The notes: generated by a model not told the origin, from the letters alone. Counted from the first letter of the stretch, positions 17,219-26,657 are shown. The stretch: DNA of 64,000 nucleotides from Bacteriovoracaceae bacterium (GCA_947441615.1 CANEUH010000001.1:186001-250000), one strand, 5' to 3'. Translations and numbers: made by a program.

Positions 17219-17999
17219 TTTTGAAACACTTCGCTTTGAAGTGTCCAGTGGAGTGGGAATTCTGTTCATTAACCGTCCACAAAAATTAAACGCCTTGAAC
17301 ATTCAAGTCCTAAGAGAATTAAAAAGTTGTTTATCAGAAATTCATCTTTTGCCTTTAAGGGGTTTAATCCTCACGGGTGAAGGGGAGAAAGCTTTTATTG
17401 CTGGCGCAGATATTGCTGAAATGAAGCCAATGTCGACAGGTGAAGCGAATGCTTTTTCTGAGCTCGGTCAACAAGTCACAGTTCTTTTTGAATCTCTTCC
17501 TTTTCCAACCATTGCAGCGGTTAATGGATTTGCTCTTGGTGGTGGATTTGAGATGGCCATGAGTTGTGATTTTATTTTCGCGACAACGAACGCGGTCTTT
17601 GGTCTACCCGAAGTTAAACTCGGCTTAATACCGGGCTTTGGTGGCACCGTAAGACTTCTTAGAGTCGTGGGTGAAAGAAGAGCAAAAGAAGTGATCTTTT
17701 CTGGCAGAAATATTTCAAGTGAAGAAGCTTTAAAATTGGGAATAGCTTTAGAGCTATTCCCATCAAAGGCAGAATTAATGGAAGGCTGTCAAAAATGGTT
17801 TTCTGTAGCGAATAATAATTCTCGGCATGCGATATCAAGAGTGAAACATGCGATTCGAATTTCTTCTGAAGATGAGGTGAAGTCGTCACTTCTCTTTGAG
17901 AGAGAGGAATTTGGAAATATTTTTCAAACATCAGAAATGATTGAAGGTACAACTGCGTTTATCGAAAAAAGAAAACCCAATTTTAATGAAAGGATTTAG
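17208..17999 (+). CDS. Enoyl-CoA hydratase (crotonase family)
   Basis: About 263 aa. It hydrates trans-2-enoyl-CoA. The oxyanion hole is built by [11 protein letters not shown] and [15 protein letters not shown]. Both catalytic Glu of true hydratases are present, in GGGFEMA and in [11 protein letters not shown]. The ATG at 17208 overlaps the hbd stop by 11 nt, with AAAAGGG upstream. It is the middle gene of hbd-ech-acd, so its substrate is probably short-chain, such as crotonyl-CoA. Confidence 0.92.
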   Translation: MISNFETLRFEVSSGVGILFINRPQKLNALNIQVLRELKSCLSEIHLLPLRGLILTGEGEKAFIAGADIAEMKPMSTGEANAFSELGQQVTVLFESLPFPTIAAVNGFALGGGFEMAMSCDFIFATTNAVFGLPEVKLGLIPGFGGTVRLLRVVGERRAKEVIFSGRNISSEEALKLGIALELFPSKAELMEGCQKWFSVANNNSRHAISRVKHAIRISSEDEVKSSLLFEREEFGNIFQTSEMIEGTTAFIEKRKPNFNERI

Positions 18000-18001
18000 A
18001 T

Positions 18002-19144
18002 ATGATGCTTGCTGAACAGTACAAAGAAATTCGTGATATGGTCAAGAAGTTTTCTGACTCAGAGGTCGCTCCCCTTGCTCAGAAGATTGATCACGAGGGA
18101 CATTTACCGAAAGAAATCATTGGTAAACTTGCTGAGAATGGTTTTCTTGGTTCTTATGTTCCAGAGGAATATGGTGGAGCAGGAATGGACTATATGTCCT
18201 ATGCACTTATCGTGGAAGAAATATCAAGAAATTGTGCCTCTACTGGAGTATTTGTTTCGGCCCATACTTCACTGGGAATCTGGCCCATTTTAAATTTCGG
18301 AACAGAAGCCCAAAAGAAAAAATATCTACCCAAAATGGCTGCAGGTGAATGGATTGGCTGTTTTTGTCTCTCAGAGCCAAATGCTGGATCTGATGCTGGG
18401 TCTCTCACAACTTTTGCGGAAGATAAGGGTGATCATTGGGAGATTAATGGAGTAAAAAATTGGATCACAAATGGTAAGGAAGCTGGTGTGTGTATTGTTT
18501 TCGCAAAAACAAAAAAAACTCCAGACTATAAAGGAATTTCAGCTTTTATTGTTGAAACTTCAACACCAGGGTTCTCCATTATTAAAGAAGAAGACAAACT
18601 TGGAATCCGTGGTTCATCGACTTGCCAGCTAGCTTTTGATAAAGTGAAAGTTCCAAAGGATGCACTTCTTGGTGAACCAGAAAAAGGTTTTAGAATTGCA
18701 ATGGCGACACTTGATGGCGGCAGAATTGGTATTGCTTCACAAGCTTTGGGAATCGCTCAAGGAGCTTTTGATTACGCCATCAGGTATACCAAACAGCGTG
18801 TTCAATTTGGCGCTCCACTTTCAGATCTTCAAGGGATTCAGTTTATGCTCGCTGATATGAGTACAAAAATTGGTGCCTCGAGACTTCTTATTTATCACGC
18901 TTCCTCACTTAAAGACGCGGAGCTTCCATACTCTAAAGAGTCTGCACAGGCGAAACTCATGGCCTCAGAGTCTGCCATGTGGGTTACGACTAAGGCCATT
19001 CAACTTTGCGGTGGAAATGGTTACACCAAGGAATATCCAGTAGAAAGGTACTTCCGGGATGCCAAAATTACCGAGATTTACGAGGGAACATCAGAGGTTC
19101 AACGTATGGTCATTGCGTCGAACGAATTAAAGGCCGTTCACTAA
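18002..19144 (+). CDS. Short-chain acyl-CoA dehydrogenase (butyryl-CoA type)
   Basis: A 380-aa FAD enzyme making 2-enoyl-CoA. Signature 1 is CLSEPNAGSDAGS, the FAD/substrate block is WITNGKEAG, and the catalytic Glu lies in YEGTSEVQRMVIA, the position used by butyryl- and medium-chain enzymes. It follows ech by 2 nt with AAAGGA upstream and completes hbd-ech-acd. No etfAB genes are nearby, so electron-transfer flavoprotein must be encoded elsewhere. Confidence 0.93.
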   Translation: MMLAEQYKEIRDMVKKFSDSEVAPLAQKIDHEGHLPKEIIGKLAENGFLGSYVPEEYGGAGMDYMSYALIVEEISRNCASTGVFVSAHTSLGIWPILNFGTEAQKKKYLPKMAAGEWIGCFCLSEPNAGSDAGSLTTFAEDKGDHWEINGVKNWITNGKEAGVCIVFAKTKKTPDYKGISAFIVETSTPGFSIIKEEDKLGIRGSSTCQLAFDKVKVPKDALLGEPEKGFRIAMATLDGGRIGIASQALGIAQGAFDYAIRYTKQRVQFGAPLSDLQGIQFMLADMSTKIGASRLLIYHASSLKDAELPYSKESAQAKLMASESAMWVTTKAIQLCGGNGYTKEYPVERYFRDAKITEIYEGTSEVQRMVIASNELKAVH

Positions 19145-19158
19145 CTTTTAACTCGTCA

Positions 19159-19174
19159 AAACGCAGTGGCGTTT
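19159..19174 (+). terminator. Weak hairpin after the beta-oxidation operon
   Basis: AAACGC-agtg-GCGTTT gives a 6-bp stem 15 nt after the acd stop. The T-run is lacking, so termination would be weak. Confidence 0.35.
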
Positions 19175-19244
19175 GTTACATTGTCCATTAATTTTGTTTT
19201 ATTCGCGTACTAAGTGCGTCTGATATTATTTTGAGGAGAAAATC

Positions 19245-20486
19245 ATGGCTAAAAAGAAGCCGACTGCTAAAATGCCAGTGAAGAAACCTGTAGCAAAAGC
19301 TGCAGCAAAAAAACCAGTAGCGAAAGCTCCTCCAAAAAAAGCGGCACCAATGGCAAAAAAATCTCCAGCTAAGAAACCTTCGCCTGCTCCTAAAAAAGCT
19401 GCACCAAAAAAAGCAGCTCCAGTAAAAAAGCCGACGACTGGAAAATCGTTTAAAGAGACTGTTCTTAAGGCAGCATCTAAACTACTTCCGAAGGCAAAAC
19501 CTCTTTCTAAAGAACAAGAGAAGAAGCTGAAAGAAAAAGAGAAGGCACTCGCACTAAAAGAAAAAGAGCGTCTTGCTAAAGAAGCTGCAAAAGAAAAAGC
19601 TTTATTAGCAAAAGAGAAAGAAAAAGAAGCAAAAGATAAAGCGAAGCAAAAAGAATTAGAAAAAAAACAAAAAGAACAAGAAAAACTAAAAGCTAAAGCC
19701 GATAAAGAAGCTGAGAAAGCGAAGGCTAAAGCAGATAAAGAATCAGCTAAGAAAAAACCTTCTAAGGGTAAAAAATCTGACGATGATGATGAGGACTTCG
19801 ATGATGAAGATCTTGAACTCGGACCTGATGATGAACCTGCATTTGGGGAAGAAAGAAAGGCCAAGAAGGCTGAGGACGATGATTTTGATGAGTTTGAAGA
19901 GGACTATAAAAAGTCTAAAGCAGCTAAGAAAACCGGAAAAAAAGCCTACGAAGTAGACGAAGTTACAGTCGATGTTTTTCCTACAAAACAGGGAAAGAAG
20001 TACAGTAATGCAGTTCTAGCTGAACTTCAGTCCACTGTTGCAGATGAGATCGCCCAACTTCGTGAACATTTTAATTGGAAAGAAATCGCTGATGCTATTG
20101 GATCAATGGATTTCTTTATTGATGCTAAGAACGACGAATGTATTGAAAAGGGTTGTGACAACATCCGTACAACACAAAGCTATTGTCGTTTACATTACCT
20201 ACGTAATTGGAAAACAGTTCAGAAGAAGCGTGATATTCTTAAAGAAGGAAAGCTTCAGGAGTATATTGAAGAGCTTATTTCAAAATATCCTCCAAAATAT
20301 ATTGAGGCCCTACTTTCAGATCTATCAGATGATAAAGAGTTTTATCGTGTTCTGAATGAGCTTAATATCACTTCGGAATTTGATTTTGAAGAGGATGAGT
20401 TTGAAAATGCTGTTGATGATGATGACTCAGATGATGATATTGGAATTGAAACTATCTCAAGCTCACTTCGTTACGAAGATGAGTGA
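19245..20486 (+). CDS. Histone-H1-like basic protein with zinc-finger-like C-terminal domain
   Basis: A 413-aa protein in three parts. Residues 1-75 are Lys/Ala/Pro repeats (KKPVAKAAAKK) like histone H1 tails and probably bind DNA. Residues about 85-175 are a highly charged Lys/Glu helix, then an acidic Asp/Glu stretch (DDDDEDFDDEDLE). Residues about 245-380 form a folded domain with C-x4-C-x9-C-x2-H (ECIEKGC...YCRLHYLRNW), resembling the small zinc fingers of some phage and homing proteins. An acidic tail ends it. I infer a nucleoid-associated protein; the exact role is unknown. GAGGAG precedes the ATG, and a strong terminator follows. Confidence 0.75.
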   Translation: MAKKKPTAKMPVKKPVAKAAAKKPVAKAPPKKAAPMAKKSPAKKPSPAPKKAAPKKAAPVKKPTTGKSFKETVLKAASKLLPKAKPLSKEQEKKLKEKEKALALKEKERLAKEAAKEKALLAKEKEKEAKDKAKQKELEKKQKEQEKLKAKADKEAEKAKAKADKESAKKKPSKGKKSDDDDEDFDDEDLELGPDDEPAFGEERKAKKAEDDDFDEFEEDYKKSKAAKKTGKKAYEVDEVTVDVFPTKQGKKYSNAVLAELQSTVADEIAQLREHFNWKEIADAIGSMDFFIDAKNDECIEKGCDNIRTTQSYCRLHYLRNWKTVQKKRDILKEGKLQEYIEELISKYPPKYIEALLSDLSDDKEFYRVLNELNITSEFDFEEDEFENAVDDDDSDDDIGIETISSSLRYEDE

Positions 20487-20488
20487 TA

Positions 20489-20518
20489 AAAAAGGCTCCT
20501 TTAAGGAGCCTTTTTTTT
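20489..20518. terminator. Bidirectional terminator between convergent genes
   Basis: AAGGCTCCT (20492-20500), a 3-nt loop and AGGAGCCTT (20504-20512) form a 9-bp stem with A-rich left and T8 right flanks. It serves the zinc-finger gene and the convergent gene at 20521. Confidence 0.92.
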
Positions 20519-20520
20519 GT

Positions 20521-21006
20521 TTATTGATCTAAACCTTCATCAAATTCAATATCCTCAAAATCATCACCAAGAAGTTTATTTGCTTCAATCGTCGCATTTA
20601 AGTTTTCTCGACTGATTTTATAAAAATAAGTTTCTTTGTTGTGGGATACTTCCTGCCAGTTCGGTTCAAATTCATTCCAATCCTCATCTGCAAAAATTTC
20701 ATCGAAAAAGAGCCCCGCAATGTCGATAAAGTTTTTGTGAGTTACATTTACATTTGACTCATCTGACAAATGATTGGCGTCCGAACTTAGAAAAAGAGTG
20801 ATTGGAGCTAAATACTCATCTTTTTCAGACAAATATGAAATAACTAGAAGAAGTTCTTCACTATAGACCTGGCCATAAACATCGAAATACCGACTTTTTT
20901 GTTTGCATTCAGACAGATAGGTTTCATTTAAAAGTCTATTGAGACCTTCAGTCCAATCTGTAGGTAGGGCCTTCCCGGATTTTGAAGATTTTTTTCTCGC
21001 TATCAT
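20521..21006 (-). CDS. Hypothetical acidic protein
   Basis: A 161-aa soluble protein with a short basic N-terminus (ARKKSSKSGKALP) and a very acidic C-terminus (LLGDDFEDIEFDEGLDQ). The body is mixed alpha/beta (SEELLLVISYLSEKDEYLAP, KETYFYKISRENLN). There is no signal peptide or membrane segment and no motif I recognise. The acidic tail resembles that of the convergent H1-like protein, but no functional link is shown. Confidence 0.65.
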   Translation of the reverse strand: MIARKKSSKSGKALPTDWTEGLNRLLNETYLSECKQKSRYFDVYGQVYSEELLLVISYLSEKDEYLAPITLFLSSDANHLSDESNVNVTHKNFIDIAGLFFDEIFADEDWNEFEPNWQEVSHNKETYFYKISRENLNATIEANKLLGDDFEDIEFDEGLDQ

Positions 21007-21110
21007 GACAACCTGCCTTATATTGGGAAATTTAGTGGTCTTTTATCAGGCCCTTAATTAAAATAAATGCCAAAGAAAGACAATAATTCATTCATAAAAA
21101 GGATCTTTAT

Positions 21111-22274
21111 ATGGCGGTTTATATTCTTGGCGGAGCACGTACTGCAGTAGGTAGCTTCATGGGCACATTATCGATGGTTCCTGCACCAAAACTTGGAGCT
21201 GCTGCTATCGAAGGTGCTCTTCAAAAGGCCAATATTGAAAAATCGAAAGTCGATGAAGTCTTTATGGGAAATGTTGTGACCAGTGGAGTGGGTCAAGCTC
21301 CGGCACGTCAGGCACTTTTAGCTGCGGGACTCTCGAATTCTGTTCCTGCAACGACTGTTGGTAAAGTTTGTGGCTCCGGTCTTCAGGCGGTCATTCTTGG
21401 GGCCCGCTCCATTATGACTGGTGAGAATCAAGTTGTTGTAGCTGGTGGTATGGAGAACATGTCTCTTGCTCCTCATATTCTTATGAATTCAAGAAATGGT
21501 TTCAAATACGGTCCAACAGAAATGAAAGATTCTATGCAGTGGGATGGTCTTTGGGATGTTTATTCGAATAGAGCTATGGGAAATTGTGCTGAAGAGTGTA
21601 CCAAAAAATTTAATATGACTCGAGAGGAACAAGATGCATTTGCGATTGAATCCTTTAAGCGTGCTCAAGCCTCTGTTAAAGATGGCGTTTTTAAAGATGA
21701 AATAGTTGCAGTTAAAGTTCCAGCGAAAGGTGGAACCATTGATATTCTAGAAGATGAAGGTCCCTTTAAAGCAAATTTCGAAAAAATGCCTTCTTTAAAA
21801 CCTGCTTTTGAAAAAGACGGAACAATTACGGCGGCCAATGCTTCGACTATTAATGATGGAGCAGCTGCGGTGGTATTGGGTGGAGATGCCTTTGCTTCTC
21901 AGGCAGAATTTAAAATCGTGAGTTTTGCTTCTCATGCTCAAGAGCCGACTTGGTTTTCAACCGCACCAGTGGAGGCGATGACGAAGTCACTAAAAAAAGC
22001 AGGACTCTCGTTAGAGCAAATTGATCTCTTTGAAATTAATGAAGCGTTTGCAGCTGTTACGATGGCGGCAATGAAAGAACTAAAAATCCCACACAATAAA
22101 GTGAACGTCTTCGGTGGGGCAGTGGCGATTGGGCATCCTATCGGTGGATCTGGGGCAAGAATTCTTGTAACCCTCATGAATGCCATGAAGAAAAAAAATG
22201 CAAAGTTTGGATGTGCGGCCATTTGTATTGGTGGAGGAGAGGCCTTAAGTCTCATCGTGGAGAAGATTAGATAA
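21111..22274 (+). CDS. Acetyl-CoA C-acetyltransferase (thiolase)
   Basis: A 387-aa biosynthetic- or degradative-type thiolase that makes or cleaves acetoacetyl-CoA. The acyl-carrying Cys is near 87 (GKVCGSGLQAV), the acid/base His lies in GGAVAIGHPIGGSGAR, and the second Cys in AAICIGGGEA. Length fits AtoB/PhaA. It supplies the last step of the cycle formed by the hbd-ech-acd operon, although it is transcribed separately. AAGGATC precedes the ATG. Confidence 0.95.
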   Translation: MAVYILGGARTAVGSFMGTLSMVPAPKLGAAAIEGALQKANIEKSKVDEVFMGNVVTSGVGQAPARQALLAAGLSNSVPATTVGKVCGSGLQAVILGARSIMTGENQVVVAGGMENMSLAPHILMNSRNGFKYGPTEMKDSMQWDGLWDVYSNRAMGNCAEECTKKFNMTREEQDAFAIESFKRAQASVKDGVFKDEIVAVKVPAKGGTIDILEDEGPFKANFEKMPSLKPAFEKDGTITAANASTINDGAAAVVLGGDAFASQAEFKIVSFASHAQEPTWFSTAPVEAMTKSLKKAGLSLEQIDLFEINEAFAAVTMAAMKELKIPHNKVNVFGGAVAIGHPIGGSGARILVTLMNAMKKKNAKFGCAAICIGGGEALSLIVEKIR

Positions 22275-23368
22275 TGACCACTTCAGAGAATACTCAAACG
22301 AAATCTGGTATACGTCAGCTCAAAGCTGGAGAAGCATTATTCCACGATGGAGATGTCGCTGATTCACTTTTTATCATTCAAAAAGGTCAGCTTCGATTAT
22401 TTAAACCAAAAGGAAAGGGCTTTATTGAACTAGCAGTCCTAAGATCGGGCGAAGTGATTGGAGAAATGGCGTATTTTGATGATGATGGCACTGGAAAGAA
22501 AAGATCATGTTCAGCTGCGGCCATTACTCCTGTAGAGATTATAGAAATCTCATTTGCTGCTTTTGGGAAAACCATGCAGTCCCTGAATCCTTGGTTTAAG
22601 ACAATTATTAACACCCTTGCGACAAGGCTAAGAAAAACGAACTCTAGGCTCAAAGAGCTCGAGGATAATCAAGCCTCCGTTTCTTACGGTGGAAAGCATA
22701 GTGGCTACGAATTCATGAAGCCCATTGAGGTGATGAGAGTTCTTGGAACTTTATTTCTCGTTTTTAAAGCCCATGGAGAATTAAAAGATCAGTCATTTGT
22801 CATAACTAGAAAAACACTGAATCTTTATTCCCAAGATATGTATCAAATTATGGAAGCCAAAATGGAGAGTATCATCTCCTTATTGGTGGAACTAGGATGG
22901 CTTGAAATTGGAGAAGATGAAGATAAGTTTCCAAATATTCTCATGGCAAAGAACATGGAACTTATCAGACAAACGTTTATTTATTTTAATGGAGAGAGAC
23001 ATCTACCTGATAACAAAAAAATGAGAGTGGGAGATAAGTGCGAGATGCTTATCGCTAAGATGATTGAACTTGATCAGGCCCTTCCTCTAATTGATATTCC
23101 AAATCTTCGAATCATTGATGATATTCCTCCAAGGTTTACGAAGTACTATAACATCGCCCCGATTATTGCTGATTTTAAGAGTCGAAATATTCTATTGAAC
23201 CCAGATCATGTTGATGACGGTAAAAATCTTGGCATCTTTGGTGAGGTCTTGATGAAAGATGGTAATGTACTCGTAGAAGTCGACTTCCCGAAATTACAAA
23301 AGCTCTACCCAATCATTCGTTTTATGAATGCGATCAAGAGAGCTAATGAAGAAAAATCTCAGGTTTAA
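22274..23368 (+). CDS. Cyclic-nucleotide-binding-domain protein
   Basis: A 364-aa soluble protein. Residues 15-125 form a cNMP-binding beta-roll (GEALFHDGDVADSLFIIQKG, GEVIGEMAYFDDDG). In place of the Arg-containing phosphate cassette of CRP it reads GTGKKRSCSAAAI, so ligand binding is uncertain. The remainder is helical and could hold winged-helix-like units, but no clear HTH is seen. The ATG overlaps the thiolase stop (TAATG), so the two are coupled, which is unusual and suggests a regulatory link to acetyl-CoA metabolism. It is convergent with the VWA lipoprotein, overlapping by 4 nt. Confidence 0.75.
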   Translation: MTTSENTQTKSGIRQLKAGEALFHDGDVADSLFIIQKGQLRLFKPKGKGFIELAVLRSGEVIGEMAYFDDDGTGKKRSCSAAAITPVEIIEISFAAFGKTMQSLNPWFKTIINTLATRLRKTNSRLKELEDNQASVSYGGKHSGYEFMKPIEVMRVLGTLFLVFKAHGELKDQSFVITRKTLNLYSQDMYQIMEAKMESIISLLVELGWLEIGEDEDKFPNILMAKNMELIRQTFIYFNGERHLPDNKKMRVGDKCEMLIAKMIELDQALPLIDIPNLRIIDDIPPRFTKYYNIAPIIADFKSRNILLNPDHVDDGKNLGIFGEVLMKDGNVLVEVDFPKLQKLYPIIRFMNAIKRANEEKSQV

Positions 23369-24798
23369 ACGCCTTCTGGAAGAAAGTTCACTTCAACTTT
23401 GTCCCCAGATTTGTAATAGTTTGAGGAACCATTAAGCTTCAGCATAAACCCTGTCCTCATCACAGGAGGATTCTCGTCTCCAGGATTAGGATGAGGGACT
23501 TTGATGTTTCTTGTTTGAGGAGTTGACGTTAAATCACTCCAGCCATTAGTAGGACTTTTTGGAACTAGATTTCCATTAATCCGTACACTAATTGTATCGA
23601 CCCTTGGTTTCTGAGGAAGAACAATATAGCCGAAGTACTCTGTTCTAGAGATTGATGTCACGAGTACGCAATCGGGATAAGTTAATAAATTTGTAAATTG
23701 AATAAAGTGACGTCCAGAAACTGGTTCACCTTCAGGAAGTGGTAGCTCTCTGGTATTTAGAGGAGGAAGATTATTAGATGTTCCTCGATCTAAATATGTC
23801 CAATCGGTATCCCGGACAAGCTCAACAGCAGAACCATTCGGTGCAATCTTCTTCACTTTAATTTCACTTAATGAAACCATTTCATTGTTTTCAGCAAACG
23901 TGATGGGCCAGTAGCGGTATTTGTGAGGAAGAATGACTTGTTTAATTGAGTTATTGATTGCTGTGAAAACTGAACTGATGCCACTCGAACTACAAAGATC
24001 ATAACTATCAAGGTTTGAGTTGTTGTCTGTCGCTTGCGAGTCAACATAGAGGTCACTTGAAATCTTTGCGTAGGATTTTAAGGCAGTACGATAGCCAGGA
24101 ACACAAACGCTTTTAGCTGTGACTGACATCATACGGAGCTGCAATGAACTGAGATTTGTTCTTAGGTCTCTAAGGCTTGAGAGCCTAGAGTTATAAACTG
24201 TCGAGTTGACTCTTGTTTCTCCGTTACCAAAACCAGCGTCTTCCTCAACCTCGAGATCTCGACCGTTGGAAACTAACACAATGATGAGATACGAATTATT
24301 TCTCAAGAGAGAATTTTTATGAGTATCTACAAAGCCAACAACACGTGAAAGACCTTTTTCAACTCCGGATGTGGGAGAATTAGAAAAGAAGTTAAAGGCT
24401 GAGGCACTTGATATTCTTCTTGAATCAGATGGAATTCCTTGTAAATCAGTTGAGTTCGTCATGACTTGAAAATCATTATTCCCTGTCACTGTTTCTAATA
24501 GAGGAGTCCCTATGACTCGGTAGTCGAAATCCTTAGAAAGGCTATTTACCGTGTTACTTAAAGCGGTTTTTATATCGTTGGATAGATAATAAGAACTGAA
24601 AGAGTTATCAATTACGTAAAGAACATCTACTTTTGGCTTAATTAACGTGTAAGAAGAGCAAGCAGTATTGGTGTAACTTTGTAAGGGACTTGCACTTTCT
24701 GAGGTCGAACGGGGGACAGTTCCAAACTGTTCACTCCCACAACTCACGATGGAGAGGAGAAACATGAGGGAGAAAAAGACCGACCATTGTATTTTCAT
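23365..24798 (-). CDS. VWA-like lipoprotein
   Basis: About 477 aa with a lipoprotein signal (LMFLLSIVSCGSEQ, acylated Cys at 20). A von Willebrand A-like domain follows at about 55-290: VDVLYVIDNSFSSYY gives the MIDAS D-x-S-x-S, and SYLIIVLVSNGRD is a core strand. The C-terminal 180 residues are beta-rich, including SVRINGNLVPKS and TGFMLKLNGSSNYY. I infer a surface-exposed metal-dependent adhesion protein. The ATG at 24798 has AAGGTG upstream; the frame extends two codons further to a GTG that I reject. Confidence 0.7.
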   Translation of the reverse strand: MKIQWSVFFSLMFLLSIVSCGSEQFGTVPRSTSESASPLQSYTNTACSSYTLIKPKVDVLYVIDNSFSSYYLSNDIKTALSNTVNSLSKDFDYRVIGTPLLETVTGNNDFQVMTNSTDLQGIPSDSRRISSASAFNFFSNSPTSGVEKGLSRVVGFVDTHKNSLLRNNSYLIIVLVSNGRDLEVEEDAGFGNGETRVNSTVYNSRLSSLRDLRTNLSSLQLRMMSVTAKSVCVPGYRTALKSYAKISSDLYVDSQATDNNSNLDSYDLCSSSGISSVFTAINNSIKQVILPHKYRYWPITFAENNEMVSLSEIKVKKIAPNGSAVELVRDTDWTYLDRGTSNNLPPLNTRELPLPEGEPVSGRHFIQFTNLLTYPDCVLVTSISRTEYFGYIVLPQKPRVDTISVRINGNLVPKSPTNGWSDLTSTPQTRNIKVPHPNPGDENPPVMRTGFMLKLNGSSNYYKSGDKVEVNFLPEGV

Positions 24799-24944
24799 AA
24801 TCACACCTTAAGGTAATTCCATTTAGCTAATCGGAGAGTTACCGCCTGAACTTTAACTTTATAGCGCATCCCTGATTAAGTTAGTCACTTACGAGGAAGA
24901 GGAAATTCTTTCCTAACCCCATCAATTTAATAGGTTAGAGTAAA

Positions 24945-24951
24945 CTATACT
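24945..24951 (+). promoter_or_regulatory. Possible -10 box for the GYF-PilZ gene
   Basis: TATACT lies at 24946-24951, about 30 nt before the start codon. No good -35 box is present at 17 nt, so this is a weak call. GGAAA-ttc-TTTCC, a small dyad, lies further upstream at 24900-24912. Confidence 0.25.
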
Positions 24952-24981
24952 TAATAATCATTTCAATGAGTTGAGGATAGT

Positions 24982-25767
24982 ATGTCGGACAAGTGGTATT
25001 ACGTTCAAAAGGGCAATCGTCAAGGCCCTGTGGCGATAGAAGTCATCGAACAAATGATGATTAATCAAGATCTTAAGGCCGATGATTTTGTATGGAAAAA
25101 AGGTTTTGAGAACTGGAAAAAAATTAAAGACGTTGAAGAATTGAATAAGAATGACGTTTCTCCGATTCCAGATATAGCTTTGCCACCAGAAATAAGACCG
25201 GCACAACCGAAAGAAATATCTCTTAAAGACTTATCATCAGACGAGAGAGTTCTTTACGTGAGAATTGGAACCGATAGGGGTGAAGCAACAAGTGACTACG
25301 GCCCCTTTAGTTTGACTCAATTAAAACAACTTTTTAAAGAAAATCGCATCAACGGAAAAACGTATGCCTTTATTCGTGGATCAAAAGAGTGGAAGATTCT
25401 TGCTGATTATCCTGAGTACCAAGATATTTTCGAAGAGTTACCGCCAGTGATCAAAGAGTCTGACCGCAGAGTCGCTCTTAGAAAACCTTTTATTGCGAGA
25501 TTATTTATCCAAAATAATAAAAATCTTTATGAAGGAATTTGTAGAGATATTTCTATAGGGGGAATGCAAATTCTCGTTGATAATTTTAAAGGGCTCTCTG
25601 GAGACAAAATAACGATAAATGTTCACCCCGAAAATAGTGATTACCATTTTACGGCCGCTGGAGTTGTAGTTCGGCTTCTCGAAGGAAATTCAGGATTCTC
25701 ATTTAGATTTCATGCTCTATCTGACGAAGCAAAACGTGCCATTGAAAAATATGTACAAGAAAACTAA
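24982..25767 (+). CDS. Tandem GYF_2-like plus PilZ protein
   Basis: The 261-aa protein has two GYF_2-like repeats (about 3-55, YYVQKGNRQGPVAIEVIEQM and FVWKKGFENWKKI; about 85-145, YGPFSLTQLKQLF and AFIRGSKEWKIL). A PilZ domain follows at about 160-258. The PilZ c-di-GMP motifs are present: R-x3-R (RRVALRK) and D-x-S-x2-G (RDISIGGMQ). It probably binds c-di-GMP and relays the signal through the GYF-like protein-interaction domains. No membrane segment is seen. AGGAT precedes the ATG. It heads a likely three-gene operon with the lipase and lipoprotein downstream. Confidence 0.85.
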   Translation: MSDKWYYVQKGNRQGPVAIEVIEQMMINQDLKADDFVWKKGFENWKKIKDVEELNKNDVSPIPDIALPPEIRPAQPKEISLKDLSSDERVLYVRIGTDRGEATSDYGPFSLTQLKQLFKENRINGKTYAFIRGSKEWKILADYPEYQDIFEELPPVIKESDRRVALRKPFIARLFIQNNKNLYEGICRDISIGGMQILVDNFKGLSGDKITINVHPENSDYHFTAAGVVVRLLEGNSGFSFRFHALSDEAKRAIEKYVQEN

Positions 25768-25769
25768 TT

Positions 25770-26657
25770 GTGAGTTCTAAAATAGCGAACCTTATTTCAG
25801 AAGATTCAACAATCCCTTCAAACGATGGGGAATCGGAAATTTTTGTTCGTCATTTTAAAAGAGGCTCACCGAAAATTCATTTCTTTTTGGTTCACGGAGC
25901 TGTCGAGCATTCAGGTCGTCATACTGATTTAGTGAATTTCTTTTTAAAAAATTTCCATGATGTCATGATTACGACTTTTGATCATGTTGGCCATGGCCGA
26001 AGTGGTGGGACAAGGGCTTACGTAGAAAGTTTTCAACATTACGTGGATGATTTTGCAAAAGTCGCGGATTTTGTTCATGCAAAAAATAATACAGAAACAA
26101 AAACGTTCATCCTTGCCCATAGTCTTGGGGGACTCATCACCCTAACAAAAATGTTAGATCCTAGTTTGGGCTACCCTTATCCATTGGAGGGACTGATTTT
26201 TTCTAGTCCATGCATAAGACCTTTAACAGTCATGGCACCAGTGTCAACCTCACTCCTTCCCAAATTAGACAAGCTGTCTCCAAAACTTCATTTACCAATG
26301 ATCTATTCCGGTAAAGATTTAACCCGCGATCCTTCTAGAGCGAATGACTTCGACACAGACACACTGATTCCTAAATATATTAGTGTAAGGATGGCAAAAG
26401 AAGTGCTGCAGGCGAGTAGCAATATTATTGGTCTGTCTTATTATCTTCGAGTTCCTAGTTTATTTCTCATCGCTGGATCGGACAAAATTGTCGACTCTCA
26501 GAGCACCATGCTCTTTGCCCATGGTATTGATAAACAATTAGCGAAAATTATAAAATATCCTGACCACTATCATGAGTTATGGAATGAAATTGACCGACAA
26601 GATATTTTCCAAACGATGAAGGTCTGGGTCGATAAGCAGCTTAAGGGATCAATATGA
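25770..26657 (+). CDS. Alpha/beta hydrolase, monoacylglycerol-lipase type
   Basis: A 295-aa soluble hydrolase of the Hydrolase_4 type. HGAVEHSGRHTDL and GHGRSGGTRAYV are the lipase family blocks. The nucleophile Ser sits in AHSLGGL, the acid probably in GSDKIVDS and the His in PDHYHELWNE. It starts with GTG 2 nt after the PilZ gene and has no strong ribosome site, so translation is probably coupled. Monoacylglycerols or lysophospholipids are likely substrates, possibly from prey membranes; this is inferred. Its stop overlaps the next start (ATGA). Confidence 0.9.
   Translation: MSSKIANLISEDSTIPSNDGESEIFVRHFKRGSPKIHFFLVHGAVEHSGRHTDLVNFFLKNFHDVMITTFDHVGHGRSGGTRAYVESFQHYVDDFAKVADFVHAKNNTETKTFILAHSLGGLITLTKMLDPSLGYPYPLEGLIFSSPCIRPLTVMAPVSTSLLPKLDKLSPKLHLPMIYSGKDLTRDPSRANDFDTDTLIPKYISVRMAKEVLQASSNIIGLSYYLRVPSLFLIAGSDKIVDSQSTMLFAHGIDKQLAKIIKYPDHYHELWNEIDRQDIFQTMKVWVDKQLKGSI

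Noticed and set aside
19226..19864. 212-aa Ser/Phe/Ala-rich frame on the minus strand
   Set aside because: It is the antisense of the Lys/Ala repeats of the H1-like gene; the composition is an artefact of AAA/AAG and GCN codons.
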